NCBI GenBank assembly: GCA_008638015.1
Contig: VTPD01000006.1
Span: 1-52,966, forward strand
Length of the DNA stretch: 52,966 bases
Direction of reading: 5' to 3'
Source of the DNA: Pelagibacteraceae bacterium
GTDB lineage: Bacteria; Pseudomonadota; Alphaproteobacteria; Pelagibacterales; Pelagibacteraceae
Translations under genes and position numbers: made by a program
Shown: positions 9,520 through 19,699 of the stretch, one piece after another
Numbering within the stretch: the stretch's first letter is position 1
Layout: the number at the start of each line of letters is the position of its first letter
The notes under the pieces: generated by a model
Told to the model about the DNA's origin: nothing
Database searches by the model: none
What the model saw: only the letters and a program-made list of their open reading frames with translations

Positions 9520-10637
9520 GTTTAGCAAAACAATTACAGGTAAAACCATCCTCGGGTGCCAGTTATCCAATTTTTATTGGCACAGATATTTTAAAAAACT
9601 TTAGTAAATTATTTTACAAATATAATTCAAAGTCAAAGAAGATATTGTTCGTTAGTAACTCGGTAATTTCTGCTAAATACTTAAAATCTATAACATCTAG
9701 TTTTAAAAAAAAAATACCATACTATTTTGTAAGTATACCGGCAGGTGAAAAAAATAAAAACCTTTATCAAGTAAATAAAATTTTAGATTTGTTAACAAAA
9801 GAAAACTTTAATCGTCAGGATACTGTCGTAGCCCTAGGAGGAGGAGTTATTGGAGATATATCAGGCTTTGCAGCAAGTATTTTTAAAAGAGGAATTTCAT
9901 TTGTTCAAATACCCACTACTCTTTTATCGCAAGTTGACTCCTCTGTGGGAGGGAAGACGGGCGTAAATAATAAGTATGGTAAAAACCTAATAGGAACATT
10001 TTATCAGCCAAAATTTGTTTTGATCGATACCTTGACGTTAAAGAGTTTACCTAAAAGAGAAATGGTTTCTGGATTTGCAGAAATTCTAAAATATTCATTA
10101 ATCATGAACAAACCTTTTTTCGCTTGGTTGAATAGTCATGGTAAAAATATAATTAATAGAAGCAGCTCAAAAGATATAATAAATGCAATCTTTATTAGTT
10201 GCAAAAGCAAGGCCATCATTGTTGCAAAAGATGAAAAAGAACAAGGCATTCGAGCTATTCTTAACTTTGGTCATACCTTGGGACATGCACTAGAGTCCCA
10301 TTTAAAATATTCAAAAAAACTTAATCACGGCGAAGCTATCATAATCGGAATGCGTATTGCTTGTAAAATATCTCATCAATTAGGTTTTTTAACTAGCAGA
10401 GAATTAGACATGATAAAAAATATATATGAAAAATTAAATTTAACAGCTTCAATCAAGCCTTACGTTAAATCCAATCAGATATCGCAGTTTATAGAAATAA
10501 TGAAAAAAGATAAAAAAAATAATAATAATTATATTAATCTTATTTTGCTAAAACAAATTGGAAAAGCATTTATTTACAAAACACAAGTGGAAAAAACCTA
10601 TCTACCTATACTTAAAGAAGAAATAAGAAATGGCTGA
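9516..10637 (+). CDS. aroB: 3-Dehydroquinate synthase
   Basis: AroB cyclises DAHP to 3-dehydroquinate using NAD+ and a divalent metal, the second shikimate-pathway step. The 373-residue product has the NAD-binding GGGVIGDISGFAAS motif, PTTLLSQVDSSVGGKTGVN and metal ligands in the EILKYSLI and HTLGHALESH regions followed by NHGEA. The C-terminal helical domain is slightly rich in Lys and Asn, as is common in this AT-rich genome. Translation probably depends on ribosomes finishing aroK. The following CNNM/CBS gene overlaps by 8 bases, so aroK, aroB and that gene form one operon. Confidence 0.96.
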   Translation: MSLAKQLQVKPSSGASYPIFIGTDILKNFSKLFYKYNSKSKKILFVSNSVISAKYLKSITSSFKKKIPYYFVSIPAGEKNKNLYQVNKILDLLTKENFNRQDTVVALGGGVIGDISGFAASIFKRGISFVQIPTTLLSQVDSSVGGKTGVNNKYGKNLIGTFYQPKFVLIDTLTLKSLPKREMVSGFAEILKYSLIMNKPFFAWLNSHGKNIINRSSSKDIINAIFISCKSKAIIVAKDEKEQGIRAILNFGHTLGHALESHLKYSKKLNHGEAIIIGMRIACKISHQLGFLTSRELDMIKNIYEKLNLTASIKPYVKSNQISQFIEIMKKDKKNNNNYINLILLKQIGKAFIYKTQVEKTYLPILKEEIRNG

Positions 10638-11904
10638 AGATCCCCTTTCATCAATTATAATTATTTTTTTTCTATTAATCATTTCAGGACTTCTTTCAGG
10701 GTCTGAGACTTCCATTACTTCTGTATCTAAGAGTAAAATTCATAAATTGTCTAATAGAGGTGATGCGCGAGCTAAGAAAGTTTTGAAGCTAATTGATAAA
10801 AAAAATGATCTAGTTAGCTCAATACTCATTGGAAATAATATTATTAATATCCTCGCATCCGTTTTAGCAACTGCCCTACTGATCAAATACTATGGTGACA
10901 AGGGAATTTTGTATTCAACTATTGTCATGTCAGCATTGATAGTAATTTTTTCTGAGGTTTTTCCCAAAAATTATGCATTGCTCAAACCAGATAGATTTGT
11001 GCTTGCCATGTCTGGTCCTTTAACTATTTTTTCTAAATTACTACTACCTTTTATAATATTTTTAAGGTTCATTAATTTTATTATTTTTAAACTAATTAGA
11101 GTTGATACCACTAACAAAATTACATCTAAGTCAGCTAGAGAAGATATTAGAAATATAATTAATATGCATGAGGATGAGGGAAGGCTTTTAAAAGATGAAA
11201 GTGACATGTTAAATGCAATACTTGATTTAAAAGAAATTACAGTGGAAAAAATAATGACACATAGAAAAAATATCTATTCAATTAATATTGAAGAGACGAA
11301 TACTTTTTTTACCAAAATTGCACAAAGCTCTTTCAGCAGAATTCCTGTATGGAAAAATAGTCCAAATAATATTCTAGGTCTTATCCATGCTAAAAATGTA
11401 CTCTCCAATCTTGATGATACTGGAACCCTAAATATCAATAAAATTAAAGAAAATTTAATTAAGCCATGGTTCATTCCTGAAACAACAAAGGCTAAAGATC
11501 AGTTAAATGAATTCATCAAGAGAAAAGAAAAATTAGCTTTTATCGTTGATGAATATGGTGAGTTGATGGGTTTAATTTCCATGGAAGATATCATCGAGGA
11601 AATTGTAGGAAATATCTTTGATGAAAAAGATTTCTCCACGATTGGAATCCGAAGATTGGAAAATAATATTTTTCGTATTAGAGGAGATGTAAATATTAGA
11701 GATATCAATAGAGAGTTAGACATTAATATTCCAGAAGGAACTTCCTCAACTATTGCTGGATATATTATCGATCAAACGGAGTCTTTTCCTGATGTGGGAC
11801 AAACTTTTGCTTATGATGGTATTATGTATGAAATTATCAATAAAAATAAAAATCAAATAACCCAAATAAAATTAACCTTACCAAAAAAAATTACTACTCA
11901 TTAA
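10630..11904 (+). CDS. CNNM/CBS-domain membrane protein (HlyC/CorC family)
   Basis: Residues about 1-190 form a CNNM (DUF21) membrane domain with three or four hydrophobic segments, including LLIISGLLSGSETSIT near residue 20 and SEVFPKNYAL near residue 108. Two CBS modules follow (VEKIMTHRKNI and LAFIVDEYGELMGLISMEDIIEEIVGNIFDE). The C-terminus is a CorC/HlyC-type domain (RIRGDVNIRDINRELDINIP). The architecture is known from proteins tied to Mg2+ or Co2+ efflux, although many carry old hemolysin labels. Placement after aroKB is a common alphaproteobacterial arrangement. The end overlaps bolA tail-to-tail by 11 bases. Confidence 0.9.
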   Translation: MAEDPLSSIIIIFFLLIISGLLSGSETSITSVSKSKIHKLSNRGDARAKKVLKLIDKKNDLVSSILIGNNIINILASVLATALLIKYYGDKGILYSTIVMSALIVIFSEVFPKNYALLKPDRFVLAMSGPLTIFSKLLLPFIIFLRFINFIIFKLIRVDTTNKITSKSAREDIRNIINMHEDEGRLLKDESDMLNAILDLKEITVEKIMTHRKNIYSINIEETNTFFTKIAQSSFSRIPVWKNSPNNILGLIHAKNVLSNLDDTGTLNINKIKENLIKPWFIPETTKAKDQLNEFIKRKEKLAFIVDEYGELMGLISMEDIIEEIVGNIFDEKDFSTIGIRRLENNIFRIRGDVNIRDINRELDINIPEGTSSTIAGYIIDQTESFPDVGQTFAYDGIMYEIINKNKNQITQIKLTLPKKITTH

Positions 11905-12157
11905 TTTCAATTTCTAAAGAATGAATATAGTCATTCATCTCTTTCTTCAGTGATGAGTAAACTTTTTGATGAGCAATTATCTTGTTTGATGACTTTAGTT
12001 CTTTCGATTTTATTATAACTTTAAAATGACTATTTCCAGTTTGTGGCGAAGACTGATGATGTTGATGGAGATGGGAATTGTTAATTACTTCTATATCTTG
12101 AATACCTAAAGACTTTATTAATATTTGCTGAATAGAATGTGCAAGATTTTTTTCCAT
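11894..12157 (-). CDS. bolA: BolA family protein
   Basis: BolA proteins work with monothiol glutaredoxins in iron-sulfur handling and iron regulation. The 87-residue sequence shows the usual small fold, with a variable loop containing a His-rich run (NNSHLHQHHQSSPQTGNSHFKV) and the conserved nucleic-acid-binding-like IIAHQKVYSSLKKEM helix. The conserved HQ/R-VY motif is present. It is convergent with the CNNM/CBS gene and divergent from the J-domain gene with a 38-bp gap. bolA next to this J-domain protein and cobS/cobT is a common alphaproteobacterial cluster. Confidence 0.9.
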   Translation of the reverse strand: MEKNLAHSIQQILIKSLGIQDIEVINNSHLHQHHQSSPQTGNSHFKVIIKSKELKSSNKIIAHQKVYSSLKKEMNDYIHSLEIEINE

Positions 12158-12195
12158 ATTTTTTAATTTTATTATAGTATCACTTTTTATAGCCT

Positions 12196-12846
12196 ATGAA
12201 AAAAAATTGTGAAAAATTCCTTTGTAAAGAAAGAGCTTTCAAAGAGGTTTTGATTAAAGAGAAAAAAAACAAAGAGTATCTTTGGTATTGTTATGACCAT
12301 TATCAAAGTCATATTGAACAACAAAAGCTAGAATGTGACTGGGAGGGCTGCAAAGAAAAAGGTGAATTCAAAGCGCCAAGTAAAAATGAAGATGTTTTTT
12401 TATGGTTCTGTGAAGAACATGTAAAAATTTATAATCAAAAATGGGATTTTTTTGATGGCATGTCACAAAGTGAAATAGAAAATTTTATGTATGATGATTT
12501 AACTTTTCATAAAAAAACACAAAAATTTGGAAACCGAGATGTTTTTTTTCAAAAATTATGGAGTAATGCAATTGAAGATGAATTGCTATTTTTTAATAAA
12601 TTTAAAAATTCTGCTGAATACAAAGGAAAGAAATATAGTCACACGCAAATTATTGCGCTAAAAAAAATGGAACTAAACTCTGACGTAAATTGGGATGAAA
12701 TAAGAGCGCAATTCAAAAAGCTTGTGAAAAAATATCACCCTGATATTAATGCTGGAAATAAAAAATTTGAGGAAAAGTTAAAAGAGATTACACTCGCGTA
12801 CGCTTTTTTAGATAATTCCATAAACAAAAATACAGAAGTTGCATGA
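12196..12846 (+). CDS. J-domain protein with two N-terminal Cys/His zinc-finger-like modules
   Basis: The C-terminal 60 residues are a J-domain with the HPD motif ([10 protein letters not shown]), which stimulates DnaK ATPase activity. The N-terminal 75 residues hold two similar modules: Cys5, Cys10, Cys32, His35 and Cys47, Cys52, Cys72, His75. Both read C-x4-C ... C-x2-H, which strongly suggests two metal sites. Between them and the J-domain is a conserved-looking helical stretch beginning WDFFDGMS. The same architecture sits before cobS in many alphaproteobacteria. The stop overlaps the cobS start by 4 bases, so it is probably a partner or chaperone of CobS/CobT; this is inference. No G/F-rich linker of true DnaJ is present. 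Confidence 0.85.
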   Translation: MKKNCEKFLCKERAFKEVLIKEKKNKEYLWYCYDHYQSHIEQQKLECDWEGCKEKGEFKAPSKNEDVFLWFCEEHVKIYNQKWDFFDGMSQSEIENFMYDDLTFHKKTQKFGNRDVFFQKLWSNAIEDELLFFNKFKNSAEYKGKKYSHTQIIALKKMELNSDVNWDEIRAQFKKLVKKYHPDINAGNKKFEEKLKEITLAYAFLDNSINKNTEVA

Positions 12847-13835
12847 CCACTACTCATTTTGAAAATCAACCTGATATTAAAATTTCAGTAAAACAAACCT
12901 TTGGATTTGATAGCGATTTAACGATTAATGCATTCTCCAAAAAAAATGAATTTGTTCCAGAAATTGATGAAAATTATATCTTCGATAAAGAAACCACACT
13001 GGCAATTCTTGCAGGTTTTTCAAATAATAGAAGAGTATTAATTCAAGGTTTTCATGGAACAGGAAAGTCAACGCACATAGAACAGGTGGCGGCAAGATTG
13101 AATTGGCCCTGCGTAAGAGTAAACTTAGATAGTCATATTAGTAGAATTGATCTCATTGGAAAAGATGCAATTGTTATCAAAGAAGGAAAGCAAGTAACTG
13201 AATTTAAAGAAGGAGTACTTCCATGGTCGTTGCAAAATCCTATTGCACTAGTGTTTGACGAATATGATGCTGGAAGACCAGATGTGATGTTTGTTATTCA
13301 AAGAGTTTTAGAAACGGATGGTAAATTCACTCTTTTAGATAAAAATAAAGTAATTAAACAACATGCATGTTTTAGACTATTTGCAACTACCAATACGATT
13401 GGATTGGGAGATACCAGTGGATTGTATCATGGCACACAGCAAATTAACCAAGGACAAATGGATCGTTGGAATATTGTAACAACCTTAAATTATCTTGATC
13501 CAAAAAAAGAAGAAGAAATAGTTTTGGCAAAATGTAAATTTTTAAATAATGCCGAAGGAAAAAAAATTATAAACAATATGGTCAAAGTTGCTAACCTATC
13601 TAGAAATGGATTTGCCAATGGGGACATTTCAACGGTTATGAGCCCACGAACTGTAATTACTTGGGCAGACAACTATCACATCTTTAAAGATTTAAGTCAC
13701 GCTTTTAAAGTTTCTTTTTTAAATAAATGTGATGAACTAGAAAGATCAATTGTTGCCGAGTACTACCAAAGATGTTTTGGTCATGAAATAAATTCTTCTG
13801 CTGTAACATCAGTAGGGAAAGCTAATGGACAATAA
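12843..13835 (+). CDS. cobS: Cobaltochelatase-type AAA+ ATPase CobS
   Basis: CobS belongs to the MoxR-like AAA+ group. In cobalamin-making bacteria it teams with CobT and CobN to insert cobalt into hydrogenobyrinate diamide. Walker A is GFHGTGKST at residues 69-77 and Walker B ALVFDEYD at 135-142. A sensor-1 like [12 protein letters not shown] follows, with an arginine-finger type region later. The length of 330 is normal. No other cobalamin gene, including cobN, is visible in the window, so a role as a general MoxR/VWA-type metallo-chaperone remains possible. It overlaps the J-domain gene by 4 bases and cobT by 11 bases. Confidence 0.92.
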   Translation: MTTTHFENQPDIKISVKQTFGFDSDLTINAFSKKNEFVPEIDENYIFDKETTLAILAGFSNNRRVLIQGFHGTGKSTHIEQVAARLNWPCVRVNLDSHISRIDLIGKDAIVIKEGKQVTEFKEGVLPWSLQNPIALVFDEYDAGRPDVMFVIQRVLETDGKFTLLDKNKVIKQHACFRLFATTNTIGLGDTSGLYHGTQQINQGQMDRWNIVTTLNYLDPKKEEEIVLAKCKFLNNAEGKKIINNMVKVANLSRNGFANGDISTVMSPRTVITWADNYHIFKDLSHAFKVSFLNKCDELERSIVAEYYQRCFGHEINSSAVTSVGKANGQ

Positions 13836-15600
13836 ACAAGACTTAGAAAATTTTAAATCAGCTGTTCTTTCAACTGCAAAAGCAATTGCTAGAAAATCCA
13901 TTGATCCCAAAGAGCTAGAAAAAATAGCAAAAATAAACGTTCCAAAAATTCTATCTATTGAAAATAAAGATGAAATTTTAGAGGCTAGAGCACTAGCTGA
14001 TTCCGAGGCTCTGCGCATGCGTTATAATGATGAAAATATATCTAAACAAAATGAGCCGAGAGGAACCATTAGCAAAAGTTTATTCAAAATTGCAGAAAAA
14101 ATTAGATATGAAAAAATTGGATCCGATGAATATCAAGGAATTCAAAATAATTTAAATAATTTTTATCAAAAGAAAATTGCTAATAGCGATGTACATTCGC
14201 AAAATTTTATTGCCGATGCATTTGAAGCTTATTTAAGAAAAAACATTATGAACATGCCTATTGATGAAAATAAAAAACAAGATTTTAAAAGATGGGATGA
14301 TTTATTTAATAAGAAAATTTTTACCAAAATAGATAATTTAACAACATCCTTAAATGACCAGCAGCAGTATACTAACTTGGTTAAAAGTATTATTGAAGAT
14401 TTAGATATTAATGACCAAAAAAATGATCCTCAAAATATTGAGAATGAAAATGGTGAGGATAATAATAATGAAAACCAAAATCAACAACAGTCACTAGAAG
14501 AAGAACAAAACCAACAGTCTAAAAATCAAGAATTCGAAATGGAAAATATTGTTCCTGAAATTGAATTTGATCCAAGCATGAATGATCAGGAGGCAATGCT
14601 AGAAGATAGCGACGATGAAAGTATTCCACAAAGTCAAAGACAGCCACCAAAAGATGGAAACCCAAGGAAATATTCAATTTTTACTAATCAATTTGATAAA
14701 ATTATTGATGCGAAAGACTTAATAACTGAGGATGAAATAAAAAAATTGAGAGGAAACTTAGATTTGCAATTATCAAGTTTACAAAATTTTATATCCAGAC
14801 TGGCTAATAAACTTCAAAGAAAATTATTAGCAAAACAAAACCGTTCTTGGAATTTTGATTTAGAAGAAGGTATTCTGGATGCATCTAAACTACCAAGAGT
14901 AATCATCGATCCTTTCAATTCACTTTCTTATAAAAAAGAAAAAGATATTGATTTTAAGGATACAGTTGTAACTTTGCTGATTGATAACTCAGGATCAATG
15001 CGTGGTAGACCCATTACTATAGCAGCCATCTGTGCTGATATTTTATCAAGAACATTGGAACGCTGCTCTGTCAAAGTAGAAATACTTGGATTTACTACCC
15101 TTAATTGGAAGGGGGGAAAAAGTAGAGAAGCATGGATGAAAAATAAAAAAAATAATCCAGGTAGATTAAACGACCTCTGTCATATTATTTATAAATCAGC
15201 AGATACGCCTTGGCGAAGAGCAAAAAATAATCTTGGTTTAATGCTTAAAGAAGGAATTTTGAAAGAAAACATAGATGGGGAAGCTATTTTGTGGGCACAT
15301 AACAGACTAAAAAAAAGAAAAGAAGAAAGAAAAGTAATCATGGTTATTTCTGATGGAGCGCCTGTAGATGATTCAACTTTGTCTGTAAATTCAGGAAATT
15401 ATTTGGAACAACATTTAAAAAAAGTCGTTAAATGGGTTGAGGCTAGTAAAGACATTGAAATTAACGCAATTGGAATTGGTCATGATGTTTCGAACTACTA
15501 TGAAAAAGCAATTAAAATTGCAGATGTTCAAGAACTAGGTGATGCAATGGTAGATCAGTTGGTTGAACTATTCTCAACTGATAGCAGATCGCTTAACTGA
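13825..15600 (+). CDS. cobT: Cobaltochelatase-type VWA protein CobT
   Basis: CobT is the von Willebrand A partner of CobS. The 591-residue protein has an N-terminal helical domain (about 1-190), an acidic Asn/Gln/Glu-rich linker (about 190-285) and a C-terminal VWA domain. The MIDAS motif D-x-S-x-S is DNSGS at residues 387-391, followed by MRGRP. A second MIDAS-type Thr and the later [10 protein letters not shown] Asp are present. The linker is longer and more biased than its surroundings but in frame. It overlaps cobS by 11 bases and the downstream transporter tail-to-tail by 27 bases. As with CobS, the cobalamin role cannot be confirmed here. Confidence 0.92.
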   Translation: MDNKQDLENFKSAVLSTAKAIARKSIDPKELEKIAKINVPKILSIENKDEILEARALADSEALRMRYNDENISKQNEPRGTISKSLFKIAEKIRYEKIGSDEYQGIQNNLNNFYQKKIANSDVHSQNFIADAFEAYLRKNIMNMPIDENKKQDFKRWDDLFNKKIFTKIDNLTTSLNDQQQYTNLVKSIIEDLDINDQKNDPQNIENENGEDNNNENQNQQQSLEEEQNQQSKNQEFEMENIVPEIEFDPSMNDQEAMLEDSDDESIPQSQRQPPKDGNPRKYSIFTNQFDKIIDAKDLITEDEIKKLRGNLDLQLSSLQNFISRLANKLQRKLLAKQNRSWNFDLEEGILDASKLPRVIIDPFNSLSYKKEKDIDFKDTVVTLLIDNSGSMRGRPITIAAICADILSRTLERCSVKVEILGFTTLNWKGGKSREAWMKNKKNNPGRLNDLCHIIYKSADTPWRRAKNNLGLMLKEGILKENIDGEAILWAHNRLKKRKEERKVIMVISDGAPVDDSTLSVNSGNYLEQHLKKVVKWVEASKDIEINAIGIGHDVSNYYEKAIKIADVQELGDAMVDQLVELFSTDSRSLN

Positions 15601-16146
15601 CAATATATTTGCAACAATTAATTTAAAAGGAATTAGCATTAGTATTGCTAATAATAATTTTACTGCAAAATCTCCCATTCCTAAAGTAACCCAAGGAATT
15701 CCTGTTCCATAAAAAGCAATCGAAAAAAATAAAATAGTATCAATTAACGATGAAAAAAAGGAAGACACAAAAGGTGGCACAAACCATTTTTTGCTATTTC
15801 GCAATTTATCAAAAATTTTAGCATCAAGCATTTGTGCAACTAGAAAAGCTATTCCTGATCCAATCACAATTCTAACTCCAATCAAATCTATTGGACTTAA
15901 CGAAAATAAATAAGAAATAATAATGCCCCAAATAAATCCGATAAAAATTATTTTTTTAGTAAATGCAAAACCATAAACACGATTTGCAATATCAGTTACT
16001 ACAAATGCCATGGGATAAGTAAAGGCACCCCAAGTTAAAATATTTTCTAATTTAAAATAGGAAAATGGAAATTGAACTAAATAATTAGAAGCCAGCACGA
16101 TTACCATCATGGCCACTACAAATGGAATGATTTTTAAAGATTTCAA
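15574..16146 (-). CDS. Queuosine-precursor transporter family protein (YhhQ/VUT)
   Basis: This 190-residue integral membrane protein has about six hydrophobic helices. Family features include the NYLVQFP start, [17 protein letters not shown] near residues 42-58 and [18 protein letters not shown] near residues 128-145. YhhQ-type proteins import the queuosine precursors preQ0 or preQ1 into the cytoplasm for tRNA modification. That role is known for close members and is inferred here, as no queuosine gene lies beside it. The gene begins 3 bases from the end of rpmB on the same strand, so it is probably co-transcribed downstream of rpmB. Confidence 0.85.
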   Translation of the reverse strand: MKSLKIIPFVVAMMVIVLASNYLVQFPFSYFKLENILTWGAFTYPMAFVVTDIANRVYGFAFTKKIIFIGFIWGIIISYLFSLSPIDLIGVRIVIGSGIAFLVAQMLDAKIFDKLRNSKKWFVPPFVSSFFSSLIDTILFFSIAFYGTGIPWVTLGMGDFAVKLLLAILMLIPFKLIVANILSVKRSAIS

Positions 16147-16149
16147 AAT

Positions 16150-16431
16150 TTATTTAGATTTAGCTAAAATTTGTTTTTTGATTTTTTTTACTCTTAAAGC
16201 TAGTTTTGCATTTTTAGCTCTAATTAAGAATTCATCAATTCCACCTCTGAAATCGACAGCCTTCAATGCTCTAGTAGAAATCTTAAATCTAATATTTTTG
16301 TTTAAAATTTCACTTCGTAACGTTACTTTTTTAATATTGGGAAAAAACTTCCTTTTTGTTTTATTGTTTGAGTGACTGACGTTATGTCCACTCATTGGTC
16401 TTTTTCCAGTTAATTCACAAAGATTTGCCAT
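16150..16431 (-). CDS. rpmB: Ribosomal protein bL28
   Basis: bL28 is a 50S subunit protein. The start chosen is the ATG complementary to 16429-16431, giving MANLCELTGKRPMSGHNVSH. The frame is open 15 codons further upstream, but this ATG has a good Shine-Dalgarno GGAG five bases before it and matches the family start. The product has 93 residues. The N-terminal zinc-ribbon cysteines of some bL28 proteins are not present, as in other alphaproteobacteria. The C-terminal Lys-rich tail (KKIKKQILAKSK) is normal. It precedes the YhhQ-type gene on the same strand. Confidence 0.97.
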   Translation of the reverse strand: MANLCELTGKRPMSGHNVSHSNNKTKRKFFPNIKKVTLRSEILNKNIRFKISTRALKAVDFRGGIDEFLIRAKNAKLALRVKKIKKQILAKSK

Positions 16432-16493
16432 AGTTTCTCCGAGCAGGGGTATATTTTGATATGCAATTTTGGTCAAGAAATTAATTTTAAACT

Positions 16494-18197
16494 CTATAAA
16501 ATAAGACTTTTTCCAATAGATGTTAAATTTGATAATCTATCAATAAGACCTGCTCTAGGATGATAGCCGCGATCGATAGTCATAAAAGTATCAACCTGCA
16601 GATCTATAAAAGGATATTTTTTTTGGAGTTTGATAGCTTTTGACAACCTTTTAATCAATTTATTATTATCGAAAGATGGAATAGCTGGATTAATTCCAGC
16701 AAATCTTATTACTAGAGTTATTGGCCTATGTGTTAATTTTTTTAATATGGATAATTTTTTAAAAAAAATATCTAAATTGTCTTTATCATTTGTTTGAAAA
16801 ACATATCCTAATTTAGGTGAATTTTTCCAATAAAAATTTACTTTGTTTATATCATTTAATTCAAAACCATAACTAACTGAATGAGCAAACTTTGAACTAT
16901 TAGTTTTACTAGATGAAGATGATACTATTTTTCCAATACTAACTGGAAAAGAAAATTTCAGTTTAAATTTATCAACAAATTTTTCAGGATTTTTAAGAGC
17001 TATATCAAAAGATGATATCAATGATTTATTTTTATTTAAAATAAATAAATCTTTTTTATTTAAAGCTCCCTGTTTAAATAGTGAAAATTTTATTCCAACT
17101 GCATTCCAATCATGCATTCGTTTTAAAAAATTTTTATTACTTAAATCAGAAATAGGCGTTCTTACTGTTTGAATACCCATTTGCCATAATCTCATTAAAG
17201 GATAATCATTTCTTGCTCTTTTTCTAGAAAACTCTTCCATTGGTCCATTATACGGAAGATCTAAACTTCCAGCCCAATTGTGTCTCATATGTGGAGTTAA
17301 TCTACACTTATTATTTTTTAAATTAGAAAAATTTTGATTTTTCTTGAATTTTGTAATTTTTCCTTCTGTTGGTAAAAAAATTAAACGATGATTTTTTTTT
17401 GTAATTTCTACCAAAGAAACAGAAAATTTTCCAATATCGTTTCGACCAAACTCAGGAGCTGGTTCAATAGGAAAAATTTCGGCATAGTCTTGTCTAACAA
17501 AACTAGTAGCTGGCAGAACATACATTTTTATTCCCTTGTACCTATTATAAAAAAAATGATGTACGTGTCCTGAAAAAATAGCTTCAACATTTGCCTTTTC
17601 ACAAATATTCAACAACCATTTTCTTCCTGGCTTTGCATAATTATCATAATGCTCTGGTTCATTAGGATTATCAATAAAAGGTGGATAGTGAGAAAATAAA
17701 AAAATTCTTTTTGATTTAAATTTTAACAATTGTTTTTCAAGCCAAACTTTTTGAATTTTTTCTTCTTCCAAACCAGAATTTACCAATGAAGAATTTATAG
17801 AAATTAATACAATTTGTTTATAAACAAATGAATGCCAGGATGGTCCAAAGTTTTGGTTATAAATACTTATAGTTTTCTTATTTAAAGGTCCCGCTGGAGA
17901 AGCATCATGTGATTTATCACCTATGTCATGATTTCCAGGAACAAAATACATTTTAGATAACAAGGGTTTTAAAATTTTTTTTGCCTCTAGGCATGCCACG
18001 CTATAAGTTGGTAAAGATGGCAATGGATGAACAACATCTCCTAGGTGGATAGTAAATTTTTGTTTAAAAGACGATAATAGATTTACTGCATACTCTGCTC
18101 TTTTATTCGCAAAATCATTAACTTTGTAAGGGGATGACTGATCTCCTTTTTTTGGCCTAATGTGTGTATCGGTAATAATTCCAAATCTAAAATTCAT
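16494..18197 (-). CDS. Two-domain calcineurin-type metallophosphoesterase
   Basis: Residues 1-260 are a metallophosphoesterase domain with all metal-binding motifs: D-T-H at 10-12, GDVVH at 53-57, GNHD at 88-91, Ser-His at 169-170 and GHVH at 210-213. The remaining 300 residues form a second domain not assigned to a family, with alternating beta and helix stretches (IQTVRTPIS, KFSFPVSIG, PITLVIRFAGINPA, PFIDLQVDTF) that could be a barrel. There is no signal peptide, so it should be cytoplasmic. It is the last gene of the ROK-tctB-tctA unit (5-bp gap after tctA), which suggests that it acts on the imported compound or a derivative. The substrate is unknown: a phosphodiester or phosphomonoester is the family expectation. 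Confidence 0.8.
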   Translation of the reverse strand: MNFRFGIITDTHIRPKKGDQSSPYKVNDFANKRAEYAVNLLSSFKQKFTIHLGDVVHPLPSLPTYSVACLEAKKILKPLLSKMYFVPGNHDIGDKSHDASPAGPLNKKTISIYNQNFGPSWHSFVYKQIVLISINSSLVNSGLEEEKIQKVWLEKQLLKFKSKRIFLFSHYPPFIDNPNEPEHYDNYAKPGRKWLLNICEKANVEAIFSGHVHHFFYNRYKGIKMYVLPATSFVRQDYAEIFPIEPAPEFGRNDIGKFSVSLVEITKKNHRLIFLPTEGKITKFKKNQNFSNLKNNKCRLTPHMRHNWAGSLDLPYNGPMEEFSRKRARNDYPLMRLWQMGIQTVRTPISDLSNKNFLKRMHDWNAVGIKFSLFKQGALNKKDLFILNKNKSLISSFDIALKNPEKFVDKFKLKFSFPVSIGKIVSSSSSKTNSSKFAHSVSYGFELNDINKVNFYWKNSPKLGYVFQTNDKDNLDIFFKKLSILKKLTHRPITLVIRFAGINPAIPSFDNNKLIKRLSKAIKLQKKYPFIDLQVDTFMTIDRGYHPRAGLIDRLSNLTSIGKSLIL

Positions 18198-18202
18198 AAA
18201 TT

Positions 18203-19696
18203 TTATTTTATTTTTAAAAGTGCTGATTCTTTAGATTTTGAATATGTCCAAAAACTCATACCAATAATGATAACTGTGAGAACCCAAAAGAACCAACAAA
18301 TTGGGGTTGAAAAAAATATAGCGTAAGATCCTCGTGATATAAGAAGTGATTGCCTAAAACTATCCTCCAACATTGGTCCAAGAATAAAGCCAATTAAAAA
18401 AGGCGCTGTTGGAATATTTAATTTTAACATCGCAAAACCCAAAATACCCATTAAAAACATTACAGCTATATCAAAAGTACTATTGTTAACTGCGTAAGAT
18501 CCAAAAATGCACAAAATCAAAACTACAGGAAATAGAATCCTGTGTGGAATATCGCTTATTTTTGAAATAAATTTAATGCAAATTTTACCAATACCAAAAA
18601 GATATATAGAACTTAACATTATCCCCATAAAAATTGCGTAAATTAATTCAATATTCTCATTAAACATTAAAGGACCTGGTCTTAATCCGTGAATCATAAA
18701 TGCACCTAAAATAATTGCAGTAATGACATCTCCTGGAATACCAAGCGCTAATAATGGAATCATAGTGGCTCCTGCAACACCATTGTTACCAGCCTCGGCT
18801 GCTGCAACTCCTTCTATTTCTCCTTTTCCAAAATTATCAGCATTTTTTGAAGTTCGCTTTGCTTCAGAGTAAGATAAAAATGCAGATGGTGCCGCTCCAA
18901 TACCAGGTATTGCTCCAAGTATTACTCCAATAAAACTTCCTCTTATTATTGTTTTAAAGCATCGAAAAAAATCTTTGATTGACGCTCCAATTCCTGCAAG
19001 AGGATTTTTTTCTAACTTAATTTGCTCTTTGCAAAAAAAATTTAATATTTCTGGAACAGCAAAGAGACCGATTAAAACAGGTATAAAATTTAACCCGGCT
19101 AATAAATCCGTTTGACCAAATATAAAACGATTAGTTCCGTATACTAAATCCATTCCAATAGTTGCAAGCAATAGACCAAGACATGCCGAGGCCATTCCTT
19201 TCAAAAGCTGAGTTCCTGATACGCCAGATATTATTGTAAGAGAGAAAAAAATTAGAGTAAAAACCTCAGCGGGTCCAAATTTAAGCGCAAAGCTAGCTAA
19301 AACACCGGCGAATAAAATTAATGCAATATTTGAAATAAAATCTGCAACGCAAGATGAGTATAGCGCAATGTCTAGGGCTCTTTTAGCCTCCCCCCTTTTT
19401 GCCATTGGATAACCATCTAGAACTGTGCAAGATGCGGCTGGTGTTCCTGGTGCGTTAATCAAGATGGCAGTTATGGATCCTCCATAAATTCCCCCCTTAT
19501 ATACTCCGAGTAATAAAAGAATTCCTGTTACGGGAGATAAAGTAAAAGTAAAGGGCAAGGTTAAAGCTACAGCCATCGGCGTAGTTAATCCTGGAATTGC
19601 TCCAACAATAACTCCAATAAAAACTCCAAGACCTAGAGCAATAAAACTTTCCAAAGTTGCAAACAATAAAAAACCATCCAATAACTGTTGCAACAT
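18203..19696 (-). CDS. tctA: Tripartite tricarboxylate transporter, large permease TctA
   Basis: TctA is the large membrane subunit of TTT uptake systems, which import carboxylates or other small anions using an ion gradient and a periplasmic binding protein. The 497-residue protein has about eleven hydrophobic helices. Both family signature regions are present: GAIPGLTTPMAVALTLP near residue 32 with GGSITAILINAPGTPAA near 73, and GAIPGIGAAPSAFLSY near 262 with PLLALGIPGDVITA near 318. It starts 3 bases after tctB. The C-terminus is a short basic tail. Confidence 0.95.
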   Translation of the reverse strand: MLQQLLDGFLLFATLESFIALGLGVFIGVIVGAIPGLTTPMAVALTLPFTFTLSPVTGILLLLGVYKGGIYGGSITAILINAPGTPAASCTVLDGYPMAKRGEAKRALDIALYSSCVADFISNIALILFAGVLASFALKFGPAEVFTLIFFSLTIISGVSGTQLLKGMASACLGLLLATIGMDLVYGTNRFIFGQTDLLAGLNFIPVLIGLFAVPEILNFFCKEQIKLEKNPLAGIGASIKDFFRCFKTIIRGSFIGVILGAIPGIGAAPSAFLSYSEAKRTSKNADNFGKGEIEGVAAAEAGNNGVAGATMIPLLALGIPGDVITAIILGAFMIHGLRPGPLMFNENIELIYAIFMGIMLSSIYLFGIGKICIKFISKISDIPHRILFPVVLILCIFGSYAVNNSTFDIAVMFLMGILGFAMLKLNIPTAPFLIGFILGPMLEDSFRQSLLISRGSYAIFFSTPICWFFWVLTVIIIGMSFWTYSKSKESALLKIK

Positions 19697-19699
19697 TTT

